From Palsa-504 sp963808615 (GTDB lineage Bacteria > Actinomycetota > Actinomycetes > Streptosporangiales > Streptosporangiaceae), in assembly GCA_963808615.1 (NCBI GenBank), contig CAWEGV010000012.1, positions 868,001 to 932,000 on the forward strand: 64,000 nucleotides of DNA. The letters run 5' to 3'. Below are positions 32,686 through 42,630 of the stretch, in pieces (position 1 is the first letter of the stretch; every line of letters starts with the position of its first letter). Both the position numbers and the translations under genes were made by a program. Below the pieces are notes generated by a model. The model had not been told where the DNA came from. It saw nothing but the letters and a program-made list of their open reading frames with translations, and did not search any database.

Positions 32686-35448
32686 CTACTCGACCCGGAG
32701 CATGCCGGTGACGCCGCGCCGCCGCAGGGTCCTCGCCTCGGCGGCCAGGGCCGCCACGGCGAGCACCAGCACCGCGGCGGCGGGCAGGCCGAGCGCGATG
32801 ACATCGGGCTGGAACTGGACCGGGACGCTGGTCCTGGTGAACGCGGACAGGTCGATGGACGGGCCGATCAGGTGCGGCAGCACGACGGCGCAGACGGCGC
32901 CGGCCACCACGGCGGTGATCACGGCGGGCATGGTTTCTGCCATGACCAGCCCGGTGTCGTGCCGGTGGCCCATCACGGTGAGCCTGGCCACGGTCAGCTC
33001 GCGGTCGGCCGACCCGAGGGCCAGGCCGAGCAGCACGATGAACAGGCCGAGCACGGCCGCCTCGATGAGGGTGAGCACCACGATGAGCGCGGCGCCGTGC
33101 TGCAGCGGTGAGCTGGTCAGGGACGCGAGCACGCTGGCGCGGTAGGTGATGGTGCTGCCGGCGATCACCTTGTTGACCACCGCGGACAGCTGGCTGTGGT
33201 CGATCGAGGACCCCGCGACCAGGATCATGTTGGGCGCGGGCTGGCCGGACGGGCCGGACAGAGCCTGCAGCGCCATGACCACGAACGTGCCGCCTCCGGG
33301 CTGGGCCGGGGTGCTGTCCAGGATGCCGGCCACCCGTACCGTGAGCGGGGCCACCGAGCCCAGCGTGCTCAGCTGCGCGGTCCCCCGGCCGAGGATGGCG
33401 GCGGCGGCGGGCGAGGCGAGCACGGGCACGGCGGCCGCGGACGACGACACCGCGCCGATCCTGGCCACCGGGACGGACGGGAACGGGGTCGTGGCGACCA
33501 CGGCCGCGTAGCCGGCCGGGTCCACGGCGGCCACCGTCACCGGCTGCCCGAACGGCGTGACCCAGGCGTCGTTCCAGACCGCGGTGGCGTGGCGCACGCC
33601 GCGGACTCGCTCGATCGCGCTCACCACGGCGGGGGTGACGGGGGCGGTGTCGGGACCGGGCTGGACCAGCGCGTCGGCTCCGGTGGTGTCCCAGGACGCG
33701 GCCGCCTCGCCCCGGGCGATGCCGTTGCTGACCATCCCGGCGAAGGTGGCCAGGCTGAGCGCGAGGACCAGCGCGAACGCGGACAGCACCCCGGTCAGCG
33801 AGGACCGCGTCGCCCGCGACATGGCCACGAAACCGGTGGCGCCCGTCCCGCGCGCCGACAGGGTGAACAGGCCGCGGACGGCCAGCGGGTACAGCCTCAG
33901 CATGACCACCACCACCGGGATGGCCACCAGGACCGGCGCTGCGGTCACGAACAGGTTGATCTGACCGCCTGCCGGCTGGCCCTGGTTGTGCAGGACGACC
34001 AGGCCCGCGACGGCGGCGGCGCACGCGGTGACCTCGGCCACCGGGCGGCGCCAGGCGGTCCGGCGGCGGCGGCTGGTCTCCGTGGTGGTGATCAGGGCCG
34101 GATTGGCGGCCGGGGCGGGCTTGCGGTATACCCAGGCCGCGATCAGCGGGGGCCCGGCCAGCGCGACCGCGACCGCGACCACGGCCAGCGACCAGCCGAG
34201 CACCGATGACGCCGAGCCGCCGGGGACCACGGCGATGGCCAGCCAGGCGCCGATCACCGCGGCCGGCAGGGCCGCGACCAGGGCTCCGCGTCCGGTCACC
34301 GCCGCGACCTGTTGCAGCGATCCGCCTCGGGCCCGCAGCATGGCCAGCTCGCCGTCCCGCCGCAGCACGATCATCCTGGCCGCGAGCAGGATGACGGCCG
34401 CGCCGATTACGATCAGGCTGACGTACAGCAGCAACAGCACGGTCTGGATGCCCGCCTGGGTGCCGAGGAACGCGGTCAGGCTGGTGGCCAGCGGCGAGCT
34501 GACGTTCAGGACATCCGCAGCGGCCTCTAGCGAGGTCAGCGCGGGCGTCACCCGGGTGGCGCGGTTGAGGGCGTCGTACAGGCCCTGCGCCTGGTCGGCA
34601 TTCAGGCCGCCGACCGCGAGCGGGAACTCCCATTCCATCTCCAGGCCGGGCGCGAGGAACGCGTTCTGTATCTCGGCCAGCTGGTCCGGATCGGCCAGCA
34701 GCCCGCCGACCCAGTACGGCATGGCCTTGGGCGGCTGGGCCAGGGACGGGACACCCGCGACCGGGTCCTGCTGCCAGAAGGTCGAGCCGCTGCCCCGCTG
34801 GCTTACGATCGCGGTGACCACCAGCGTGACCGCGGCTCCCGCGGTGGCCAGCATCAGGCGGCTCCCCGGGTGCAGCGCGAACCGCGCGGCGGTCTGCGGG
34901 GTGGCCGCGACGGCGATGGTCCCGCTCGGCTCGGCCGGGCCGGTCAGGCTGCCTGCCACCAGCGCGGCGTTGCTCATCAGCGGGTCGCGGTAGAGCACCT
35001 CCAGCTTGGGCGGCGTCGAGCCGATGAACGAGCGCGGCGGCGCGCCCGCGGAGACGACGAACGCGTTCGTGCTCAGGCCGGCCCAGGCTCCGGGGCCGAG
35101 CGGTAGGGGCGTGGCGGTCAGGCTGGCCCTGACCTGCTGGGCCGCCGCCGCGAACGTGCTGGCGCTCAGGTTCGGCTGGGATGAGTTGGCCGCGTTCAGC
35201 GAACTGACGAAATCACTCCGGTTCGCGCTCACCTGGACAGCCTTGGTGGTGGGCGCGAGCCCGGTCAGCGTCTGGTGCAGGGCTTGCGACCGGGTGTGCA
35301 GGCTGATCGCGGGCCCGGCCATCGCGGCGAACACGCAGCCGCAGACCAGCAGGGCCAGCGCGAGTGTGCCGCCCGCCGCGAAGCCTACCGTCCGGTTCAG
35401 CCCGGGCATCAGCCGCGCGCGGCGTCCCTCGCTGCCTCCCGCGCTCAT
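32686..35448 (-). CDS. FtsX-like ABC transporter permease
   Basis: A 920-residue permease. An N-terminal membrane helix (TVGFAAGGTLALALLVCGCVF) is followed by a large extracellular domain (to about 280), membrane helices near 300-460, a second extracellular region and four C-terminal helices with FtsX features (VLGLFIVLLGLALGSADRELTVARLTVMGHR). The start is ATG 35448, overlapping the previous permease's TGA; the frame extends further upstream but only as shadow sequence. It lies 56 bases before the first ATPase gene. Confidence 0.85.
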   Translation of the reverse strand: MSAGGSEGRRARLMPGLNRTVGFAAGGTLALALLVCGCVFAAMAGPAISLHTRSQALHQTLTGLAPTTKAVQVSANRSDFVSSLNAANSSQPNLSASTFAAAAQQVRASLTATPLPLGPGAWAGLSTNAFVVSAGAPPRSFIGSTPPKLEVLYRDPLMSNAALVAGSLTGPAEPSGTIAVAATPQTAARFALHPGSRLMLATAGAAVTLVVTAIVSQRGSGSTFWQQDPVAGVPSLAQPPKAMPYWVGGLLADPDQLAEIQNAFLAPGLEMEWEFPLAVGGLNADQAQGLYDALNRATRVTPALTSLEAAADVLNVSSPLATSLTAFLGTQAGIQTVLLLLYVSLIVIGAAVILLAARMIVLRRDGELAMLRARGGSLQQVAAVTGRGALVAALPAAVIGAWLAIAVVPGGSASSVLGWSLAVVAVAVALAGPPLIAAWVYRKPAPAANPALITTTETSRRRRTAWRRPVAEVTACAAAVAGLVVLHNQGQPAGGQINLFVTAAPVLVAIPVVVVMLRLYPLAVRGLFTLSARGTGATGFVAMSRATRSSLTGVLSAFALVLALSLATFAGMVSNGIARGEAAASWDTTGADALVQPGPDTAPVTPAVVSAIERVRGVRHATAVWNDAWVTPFGQPVTVAAVDPAGYAAVVATTPFPSVPVARIGAVSSSAAAVPVLASPAAAAILGRGTAQLSTLGSVAPLTVRVAGILDSTPAQPGGGTFVVMALQALSGPSGQPAPNMILVAGSSIDHSQLSAVVNKVIAGSTITYRASVLASLTSSPLQHGAALIVVLTLIEAAVLGLFIVLLGLALGSADRELTVARLTVMGHRHDTGLVMAETMPAVITAVVAGAVCAVVLPHLIGPSIDLSAFTRTSVPVQFQPDVIALGLPAAAVLVLAVAALAAEARTLRRRGVTGMLRVE

Positions 35449-38400
35449 GTCGCCTCTGCCGTGCGCAGTTCCGCGGCGGCGTCCGGCCGCCGGGCGATGG
35501 TGAGGGCGGCCGCCACGACCGGCAGCACGGTCACCGCCAGGGCCAGCGTGACCGTCTGCGCCCAGTCGAACTCGATGAGCACCGGCGGTACCGGCGTGGT
35601 CGCCGAGGAGGTGAGCGTGATCGCCGGGACCAGCAGTTCGGCGAGCACCACCCCCAGCACCAGGCCGGCCACCGCCGCGGGCAGGCTCAGCATCAGCTTT
35701 TCCAGGCAGAGCTGGTCGGCCGCCGACCGCGGCGGCACGCCAAGGGCGGCCAGCAGCGCGTTTTCCGTGCGGCGCTGGCGGACGCCGGCCGCGATGCTGA
35801 CGCAGAAACCGGTGATGGCCAGCACGGCGGCCGCGACGGCCACGGCCAGTAGCGCCTGCTGCGGCACCTGCGACAGCGGATCGTTCAGCAGCCCGGCGGC
35901 CACCGCCGCCGCGCTGGTGATGGCCGATCCCGGCGGCAGGTTGCCGGCCAGCCCGGCCGGCACCCCGGCGGTCCCGGACCCGGCCGCCCTGGCACCCGGG
36001 TCGGCCGACGTGGCCAGCCACCACTGCGTCACCTGGGCGGCATTGAGCGAGCTGCTGGTCAGGATGTCCTGAACCCGGCCCAGATCCACCACGAGGCCGC
36101 CTCCGCCGCCGGATACGGCCGGGAACGTGGCCACCGCCGCCGCGATGCGCACGCTGATGATCGCCCCGTTGATGTTCGTCTGCACGATGGAGCCGACCTT
36201 GGTGTTGCTCGCGGCCAGGAAGCGCTGCGTGGCCAGTCCGGGCAGCACCGCGACCGGGGGTGTCCCGGTCAGGGCCAGCTCCCCGCCGACCGGGCTGGGG
36301 GGCACGCCCGGCACACCGCTGGCGGCCAGGCCGTAGCCGGGGCTGAGCGTCACCGCCAGCCCGGTGCCGCGCACGGCCTGCCCAATGACGGCGGGCTGGC
36401 CCGACGGTCCGACCGTGCCGATGTCCTGGCGGACGCCCGCCAGTTCGGCGGAGGAGGCGCCGGCCCGCCAGCCGCCCAGAGCGGAGCCGGGCAGCTGGGC
36501 CGACCCTGGCCCGCCGGACACCCCGTCCAGGGTGAAGGTGGTTGGCCCGCGGGTCCGGGCGGCGGGCAGCGTGTAGTCCAGGCTGATCGCGATCACCCGC
36601 AGCGGGTAGATGGCGGCGGCTGCCGTCTCGCCGGATCCGCTGGCCCCGCTGGCGCCGGCGGCCGTCCCGCTGGCCTGGTTGGCCAGGGTCACGGTCAGCG
36701 CGTGCTCCCGGCCGTCTGCGGGCAGCATGCCCGCGTCGAGCTGGTAGACGTTACTGTCGGCGTCGGCGACCGATACGTTCACGATGACTGGGGCCAGCCG
36801 CAGCGACGCCGGGCCGAGCCGCGCGGTGAGCTGTACTTCGGCCGGGCGCCCCGGCAACGTCACTCCCGGCGGCGGCCCGGTGCGCCGGATCATCCCGAAC
36901 AGGTCCGCCGCGGGGACCGCCGACTGGTCGGCGCGGATCAGCGTCACGTCCGCGGCCTGGTCCGCGCCGATGGCGAGGGTCTGGCTGTTGATGGTCTCCT
37001 GCGGGAAGGCCGCCACCGGCATGGCCTGCCGCACTCCGGGCAGCCCGACCACGTCGGCGGCCTGGGCCGCCGACAGCGGCTGGCTGGTCTGGACGCGCAC
37101 GTCCGCCCCGGTGCTGAACGCGGCCTGGTCGTGGTCGGACCGGATCCAGCTCTGCCGCTGTGCGAGCGCCAGCGTCATGGTGGCCACGGACAGCACGATC
37201 AGCAGCGCCGCGCCGCCCTGGCGGATCGGCTGGCGGCTGATTTGCCAGCTGGCCAGGGCCGCGGTGAGCCGCCGTCCGCGCGCGGCCAGCCGGTCCCCGG
37301 CCTTGCCGCCGGCCGGCAGCAGGCGCAGCGCGACGACGGTGCCGCCGGCCAGGGCCAGCGCCGGCGCGATCACCACCACCGGGTCGACGCCGAAATTGCC
37401 GTTCGCGCCGGCCGACACCGCCGAGTAGCGGCGTAGCTGCCAGCCGGCCAGCACGGCCAGCAGCACCAGGGCCAGGTCCGCGCCGGCCCGGGTGACCCCG
37501 GAGACGGCGGCCTGCCGGCCCCGGCGGGCCCGGGCCGTTCCCGGGGTCACCGTGCTGAGCGCCGGCAGCAGCATGATCACGATCGCCCCGATGGCGACCA
37601 CCGCGGCGACCACCGCGGCCCCGCCCAGGGCCGACCAGGCGCTCCCGGGACCCGCGGACGCCATCAGCCTGGCCAGCAGCACGCCGACGACGCCGCCGGC
37701 GACGGAGGCGAGCAGGCACAGCGGTATGGCCTCGGCCGCGGTCATCCGGACCAGCTGCCAGCGGGTGGCGCCGCGCGCGACCAGCATCGCGGACTCACCC
37801 TCCCGCTGGCCCGCGAGCAGCCGGGCCGCGGCCAGCAGGGCGGCCGCGGCCAGCAGGAACAGTAGCACCGCGCAGATGGCCAGCAGCGAGCGGGCGACAT
37901 CCAGGTCGCTCGCGGTGCCGTACAGCACCGCGGGCAGGCTGGTGGTGAGGGTGAGGGTAGGAAGCTGAGTGGCCTCCTGCAGCTGCTGCCGCAGCCCGTC
38001 CACGCTGGCGGCCACGGCGGTGAGCTGGCCGGCGGGGATGTCCGCCGTGTGCGGCTGGGCCAGCCAGGTGCCGGTATAGACGGCCAGCGGCCCGGCGAAC
38101 GCCGCGGCCTGCACGGTCAGCGGGCCGTAGGTGGTGAAGCCGCTGGCGGTGCTCGACCCGGCCGGCGTGACGTTATCCAGGCCCCAGTAGTACGACGACA
38201 CCTGGGTGGGCCGGTACAGCCCGGTGATGACGAACCGGACATAGCCCTTGGTGATCCCGTCGCGCATCCGCAGCACGTCGCCCACGCTCACGTGCAGCAG
38301 CGCCGCGGCCGTGGCCGGCAGGGCCGCGGGAATGGGCTGCCCGCTGGCCGCCCCCGCGGGCCAGCGGCCGGACACCAGCGTGGCGTGGGAGGTGATGCCG

Positions 38401-38789
38401 CCCAGTTCGGCGGCCTCCACGATCGGCTCGTTGCCCGCGCTGGCCGGCCGGGCGGGCACGAAACCCAGCGGGTCGGACCACTGCGAGGAGTAGAAGGCGA
38501 ACGCCGTGCCGCCCAGGGCCGATCTGATCTGGGCGGGCAGGATGGAGTTGTACTGGGCGGCCTGGCCTGCGTCGACGTTGCCGGTGATGACCATCGTCGT
38601 CCCGGCCGCGTTACCCAGGTCGTGCCGGACGGCGCGGGGCAGCGCCTGTCCGCTGAACGTGGCCAGCGCGGTGGCCAGGGCCGCGGCCACCACCGTGGTC
38701 AGCGCGGCCGCGATGATGACCAGCAGGTGGGCGTTCATTCGCGGCAGCGTCATCGAACCCCGTGTCAGCGAACCGCGAGTCAAGCCCAT
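35445..38789 (-). CDS. FtsX-like ABC transporter permease, first gene of operon
   Basis: A 1114-residue permease with ten or so membrane helices and two large extracellular domains, and FtsX-type segments with ALLAALGVPPRSAADQLCLEKLM. The start is ATG 38789 (MGLTRGSL), though MTLPRMNAHLL at 38753 is possible; ribosome sites are weak in both. It is the first gene of permease-permease-ATPase-ATPase. MacB-like systems with large periplasm-type domains in Gram-positives act as exporters or mechanotransmission complexes; the cargo is unknown. It diverges from the uronate dehydrogenase gene. Confidence 0.85.
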   Translation of the reverse strand: MGLTRGSLTRGSMTLPRMNAHLLVIIAAALTTVVAAALATALATFSGQALPRAVRHDLGNAAGTTMVITGNVDAGQAAQYNSILPAQIRSALGGTAFAFYSSQWSDPLGFVPARPASAGNEPIVEAAELGGITSHATLVSGRWPAGAASGQPIPAALPATAAALLHVSVGDVLRMRDGITKGYVRFVITGLYRPTQVSSYYWGLDNVTPAGSSTASGFTTYGPLTVQAAAFAGPLAVYTGTWLAQPHTADIPAGQLTAVAASVDGLRQQLQEATQLPTLTLTTSLPAVLYGTASDLDVARSLLAICAVLLFLLAAAALLAAARLLAGQREGESAMLVARGATRWQLVRMTAAEAIPLCLLASVAGGVVGVLLARLMASAGPGSAWSALGGAAVVAAVVAIGAIVIMLLPALSTVTPGTARARRGRQAAVSGVTRAGADLALVLLAVLAGWQLRRYSAVSAGANGNFGVDPVVVIAPALALAGGTVVALRLLPAGGKAGDRLAARGRRLTAALASWQISRQPIRQGGAALLIVLSVATMTLALAQRQSWIRSDHDQAAFSTGADVRVQTSQPLSAAQAADVVGLPGVRQAMPVAAFPQETINSQTLAIGADQAADVTLIRADQSAVPAADLFGMIRRTGPPPGVTLPGRPAEVQLTARLGPASLRLAPVIVNVSVADADSNVYQLDAGMLPADGREHALTVTLANQASGTAAGASGASGSGETAAAAIYPLRVIAISLDYTLPAARTRGPTTFTLDGVSGGPGSAQLPGSALGGWRAGASSAELAGVRQDIGTVGPSGQPAVIGQAVRGTGLAVTLSPGYGLAASGVPGVPPSPVGGELALTGTPPVAVLPGLATQRFLAASNTKVGSIVQTNINGAIISVRIAAAVATFPAVSGGGGGLVVDLGRVQDILTSSSLNAAQVTQWWLATSADPGARAAGSGTAGVPAGLAGNLPPGSAITSAAAVAAGLLNDPLSQVPQQALLAVAVAAAVLAITGFCVSIAAGVRQRRTENALLAALGVPPRSAADQLCLEKLMLSLPAAVAGLVLGVVLAELLVPAITLTSSATTPVPPVLIEFDWAQTVTLALAVTVLPVVAAALTIARRPDAAAELRTAEAT

Positions 38790-38925
38790 CAGAATTCCGA
38801 GCCTAAGGTCCGAAATGGCTGATAGAAAGGGTGCGTGCGCGAGCTGGTACCCGTCTGTGACCGGGCTGGGATGCCGCGGGCGCACACGGTGATCATCCAG
38901 CCGATCTGCTAAGGGGGCTGACGGG

Positions 38926-39732
38926 GTGTCGGTCGTCGTCATCACTGGGGCCGCCGGGCTGATCGGGTCCATGCTGCGGCCGAGGCTGGCCCGGCCGGGC
39001 CGGACGCTGCGCCTGCTCGACCTCGCCCCGCTGGCCGCCGGGCCGGGCGAGGAGGCGATCCAGGCCTCGGTCACCGACCTGGAGGCGATGACGGCCGCCT
39101 GCCGGGGCGCGGACGCCGTCATCCACCTGGCCGGGATCCCCGGCGAGGCGTCCTGGCCGCGCATCCTGGAGACGAACATCAACGGCGGTTACGGGGCGTT
39201 CGAGGCCGCCCGCCGGGCCGGGACGCCGCGGGTGATCTTCGCCTCGTCCAACCACGCGGTGGGGTTCACCCCGCGCTCGGCCTTCCCGGTGCCCGACTAC
39301 GCCTTCCCCGCACCGGACACCTACTACGGCGTGTCCAAGGCGGCCACCGAGGCGCTGGCCGCGATGTACCACCGCCGGTACGGCCTGGACGCGATATGCC
39401 TGCGCATCCTGTCCTGCTTTCCCCGGCCGACCAACGTGCGGATGCTGTCGACCTGGCTGTCCCCGGACGACGCAGGGCGGCTGTTCGAGGCCTGCCTGGC
39501 CGTCGAGCGGCCGGGGTTCCGCGTCGCGTTCGGGGTATCGGCCAACACCCGCGGCGGCTGGGTCTCGCTGGCCGAGGCGAGAGCCCTGGGCTACCAGCCC
39601 CAGGACGACGCGGAGGCGTACGCGGCCGAGATCATCGCGGAGCGCGGCGAGCCTGAGCCCGGCACCGATCCGGTGCTGCGCTACCTGGGCGGGGAGTTCA
39701 CCCTGCCGGATGCGCAGGTCCCCCAGGCCTAG
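38926..39732 (+). CDS. Uronate dehydrogenase-like NAD-dependent epimerase/dehydratase family enzyme
   Basis: A 268-residue extended SDR: VVVITGAAGLIGSMLRPRLA, the Asp in LLDLAPL, HLAGIPGEASW, FASSNHAVGF and the YYGVSK catalytic pair, then RMLSTWLSPDDAGRL and FGVSANTRGGW. These blocks match bacterial uronate dehydrogenases, which oxidise uronic acid to the aldarolactone. GTG start preceded by AAGGGGG. Stands between two ABC transporter operons. Confidence 0.85.
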   Translation: MSVVVITGAAGLIGSMLRPRLARPGRTLRLLDLAPLAAGPGEEAIQASVTDLEAMTAACRGADAVIHLAGIPGEASWPRILETNINGGYGAFEAARRAGTPRVIFASSNHAVGFTPRSAFPVPDYAFPAPDTYYGVSKAATEALAAMYHRRYGLDAICLRILSCFPRPTNVRMLSTWLSPDDAGRLFEACLAVERPGFRVAFGVSANTRGGWVSLAEARALGYQPQDDAEAYAAEIIAERGEPEPGTDPVLRYLGGEFTLPDAQVPQA

Positions 39733-39814
39733 CCCGGCCTAGCCCTCCGCAGGCCTAGCCCTCGCGGACCATCGCGCTCCACCGGGACATCACCTGGTCC
39801 TGCATCCTGGAGTC

Positions 39815-40720
39815 ATGAGCAACGTGATCGAGGTGCGCGCCCTGCGCAAGTCATTCGGCCGGACCGTGGCCCTTGACGGCCTGGACCTGACCGTAGGCGC
39901 CGGTGAGGTGCACGCCTTCCTCGGCCCGAACGGCGCGGGCAAGACCACCACCATCCGCATCCTGCTCGGCCTGCTGCGCCAGGACGGCGGCGAGGCCAGG
40001 CTGCTGGGCGGCGACCCGTGGCACGACGCGACCAGCCTGCACGCCAGGCTGGCCTACGTGCCCGGCGACGTGACGCTGTGGCCGGGCCTGACCGGAGGGG
40101 AGATCATCGACCTGCTCGGCCGGCTGCGCGGCGGCATCGACGCCAAGCGCAGGCAGGCGCTCATCGAGCGGTTCGACCTGGATCCGGCCAAGAAGGCGCG
40201 GGCCTACTCCCGGGGCAACCGGCAGAAGGTCGCCCTGATCGCGGCGCTGGCCAGCGACGCGGAACTGCTGCTGCTCGACGAGCCGACCGCCGGGCTGGAC
40301 CCGCTGATGGAAGCCGGCTTCCGCGACTGCGTCAATGACGAACGGCGGGCCGGCCGCACCACCTTGCTGTCCAGTCACATCCTGTCCGAGGCCGAGGCGC
40401 TGTCGGACCGGGTGACGATCATCCGCGGCGGCCGGGCGGTGGAGACCGGCACCCTGGCCGAGATGCGCCACCTGACCAGGAACCTGGTGGGCGCCGAGCT
40501 GGCCGGGCCGGTCCGCCTCGAGGGCGTGCCCGGCGTGTATGACCTGGACGTGCAGGGCCCTCGCGTGCGCTGCCAGGTGGATCACGCGGCGCTCAATGAC
40601 GTGCTGGCCCGGCTGACCGCGGCCGGCGTCCGGTCCCTCACCTGCCGGCCGCCGACCCTGGAGGAGCTGTTCCTGCGTCACTATTCTTCCGAACGGACGG
40701 CGGCGGGAGCCCCGCGATGA
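39815..40720 (+). CDS. ABC-2 exporter ATPase
   Basis: A 301-residue DrrA/CcmA-type ATPase: Walker A GPNGAGKTT, YSRGNRQKVALIAAL as a degenerate signature (RGN instead of SGG), Walker B LLLLDEPTAGLDP, H-loop LSSHIL. A C-terminal accessory domain (RNLVGAELAGPVRLEGVPGVYDL) follows. Starts ATG 39815; stop overlaps the permease start (ATGA). Likely a drug or lipid exporter. Confidence 0.92.
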   Translation: MSNVIEVRALRKSFGRTVALDGLDLTVGAGEVHAFLGPNGAGKTTTIRILLGLLRQDGGEARLLGGDPWHDATSLHARLAYVPGDVTLWPGLTGGEIIDLLGRLRGGIDAKRRQALIERFDLDPAKKARAYSRGNRQKVALIAALASDAELLLLDEPTAGLDPLMEAGFRDCVNDERRAGRTTLLSSHILSEAEALSDRVTIIRGGRAVETGTLAEMRHLTRNLVGAELAGPVRLEGVPGVYDLDVQGPRVRCQVDHAALNDVLARLTAAGVRSLTCRPPTLEELFLRHYSSERTAAGAPR

Positions 40721-42345
40721 CCGCCAGCTCGGCCGGGCTGGCCCGGACCGCCCTGGCGGGCACCGGCCAGCTCACCAGGCTCGCCGTGCGCCGGGACCGG
40801 ATCGGGGTGCCCGCCGCCCTGTACGTGATCGTCGCGGCGGTGACCGGCACCGCCTACACGTTCAAGAAGCTGTACCCCACGGCGGCCGGGCGGGCCGCGC
40901 TCGCGGCGACCGGACAGGGCAATCCCGCCTTCCGGTTCCTGTACGGCAGGCTCTACGGCGACTCGCTCGGTTCCCTCACCACCTGGCGATACGGGGTATG
41001 GGCCGGCATCTTCGCCTCGCTGATGACCATCATCGTCGTGGTCCGGCACACCAGGACCGACGAGGAGGCAGGCCGGCTGGAACTGGTCGGCTCGGCGGTG
41101 GTGGGACGGCAGGCGGCCCTGGCCTCGGCCCTGCTGACCGCGGTGTCCGCCTGTGTGCTCATGGCCCTGCTGCTGTGCATCACGCTGCCCCTGGTCACCC
41201 TCCCGGCCGCCGGCGCGGCCGCGCTCGCGCTGGCCGTGGGCGCGTGCGGGCTCGCGTTCGCCGGGATCGCCGCTGTGGCGGCTCAGCTGACCTCCAACGC
41301 GCGGGCGGCGCGCGGGATCGCGCTCGGCGCGCTCGGCGTCGCCTTCGTGCTGCGCGGCGTGGGGGACTCGGCCGGCCCCAGCGGCCCGTCCTGGCTGTCC
41401 TGGGCCTCCCCGCTGGCCTGGATCCAGTTCACCCGGCCGTTCGCCGCCGAACGCTGGTGGGTGCTGGCCCTCCCGCTGGCCACCTTCGCCCTGGGCGTCA
41501 CCGCGGCCTTCATGCTGGCCGCGCGGCGTGACCTCGGGGCCGGCCTGCTGCCTGACCGGCGCGGCCGGGCGACCGCTTCCCGGCTGCTGAGCAGCCCGCT
41601 CGGCCTGGCCTGGCGGCTGGAATGGGCCACGCTGCTCGGCTGGGCGACCGGGTACGCGTTCACCTTCGCCGCCTGCGGCGCGGCGGCCAAGGGCATCGGC
41701 CAGCTGTTCGGGACCAGCTCCGCACTCCAGCGCGAGTTCACCAGGCTCGGCGGGCAGGCCGCCATCGTCAACGCGTACCTGGCCGCGCTCATGCTGCTGG
41801 CCGGGCTGGTCGCCGCCGCCTACGCGACATCGACCGTGCTGCGGCTGCGCGGTGAGGAGACCGGGGGGCTGGCCGAGCCGGTACTCACCACGTCCACGGG
41901 CCGGGTTCGCTGGGCGCTCAGCTATATCGCCGTCGCCGTGGCCGGCACGGTGGTGCTGATGGCCGTGGCCGGGCTGGCCACGGGCCTGGGCTACGGGCTG
42001 CGGGTCGGCTCGGCGGGCCACCAGGCGGCGCAGATGCTGGGCGCCGCGTTCGCCCAGCTGCCCGCGGCGCTGGCCGTGGCGGCCGTGGCCGTCCTGCTGT
42101 TCGGGCTGTGGCCCGGGGCCGCCGGCGCCGGGGCCTGGACCGTAGTAGGCGTGGCCGTGCTGATCGAGCTGTTCGGGCAGGTGCTGCAGCTGTCCCACTG
42201 GGTGCTGGACATCTCGCCGTTCACCCATGCTCCCCGGCTGCCGGGCGGGACAGTGACGGCTGCGCCGTTGCTGTGGCTGGCCCTGGCCGCGCTGGCGTTC
42301 ACCACGGTCGGCCTGGTGGGCCTGCGCCGCCGCGACATTGGCTGA
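40717..42345 (+). CDS. ABC-2 type exporter permease
   Basis: A 542-residue membrane protein with about twelve helices, in two halves (for example IGVPAALYVIVAAVTGTAYT and LGWATGYAFTFAACGAAAKG at the start of the second half). Conserved DEEAGRLELVGSAVVGR and RLRGEETGGLAEPVL, one in each half, mark the family that pairs with DrrA-like ATPases. Followed directly by the hairpin array at 42346. Confidence 0.88.
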   Translation: MTASSAGLARTALAGTGQLTRLAVRRDRIGVPAALYVIVAAVTGTAYTFKKLYPTAAGRAALAATGQGNPAFRFLYGRLYGDSLGSLTTWRYGVWAGIFASLMTIIVVVRHTRTDEEAGRLELVGSAVVGRQAALASALLTAVSACVLMALLLCITLPLVTLPAAGAAALALAVGACGLAFAGIAAVAAQLTSNARAARGIALGALGVAFVLRGVGDSAGPSGPSWLSWASPLAWIQFTRPFAAERWWVLALPLATFALGVTAAFMLAARRDLGAGLLPDRRGRATASRLLSSPLGLAWRLEWATLLGWATGYAFTFAACGAAAKGIGQLFGTSSALQREFTRLGGQAAIVNAYLAALMLLAGLVAAAYATSTVLRLRGEETGGLAEPVLTTSTGRVRWALSYIAVAVAGTVVLMAVAGLATGLGYGLRVGSAGHQAAQMLGAAFAQLPAALAVAAVAVLLFGLWPGAAGAGAWTVVGVAVLIELFGQVLQLSHWVLDISPFTHAPRLPGGTVTAAPLLWLALAALAFTTVGLVGLRRRDIG

Positions 42346-42603
42346 CACGCGGGGGGCTTTGCCCCCCGCGGACCCCCCAAACCCCACCGGGGGGAATGCC
42401 CCCGCGAACCCCAACACGCGGGGGCTCCGCCCCCCGCGGACCCCCCAAAACCAACCCGCGGGGGATGCCCCCGTGAACCACCACACGCGGGGGCTCGGCC
42501 CCCGCGGGCCCCCCGAAACCACCACACGCGGGGGCTCGGCCCCCGCGGGCCCCCCGAAACCACCACACGCGGGGGGCTCGGCCGCCCGCGGACCCCTCAA
42601 ACC
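42346..42603. repeat. Seven-unit tandem hairpin array
   Basis: Each unit holds a GC stem such as CGCGGGGGCTCGGCCCCCGCG followed by a C-rich stretch and AAACCACC-type linker. Units are about 33-43 bp; the fifth and sixth are identical 41-mers, the others degenerate. It begins one base after the permease stop and ends 28 bases before the stop of the convergent FAD gene, so it may act as a two-way terminator cluster. Confidence 0.85.
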
Positions 42604-42630
42604 ACCCACCTGGCGAGCCTCTGGATGGAG

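Noticed and set aside
32648..34633. 661-residue frame inside the permease gene
   Set aside because: Arg/Pro/Gly-rich third-frame shadow of the FtsX-like permease.
42346..42603. Possible CRISPR array
   Set aside because: Units are self-complementary hairpins with C-rich linkers and no variable spacers; no cas genes are present.
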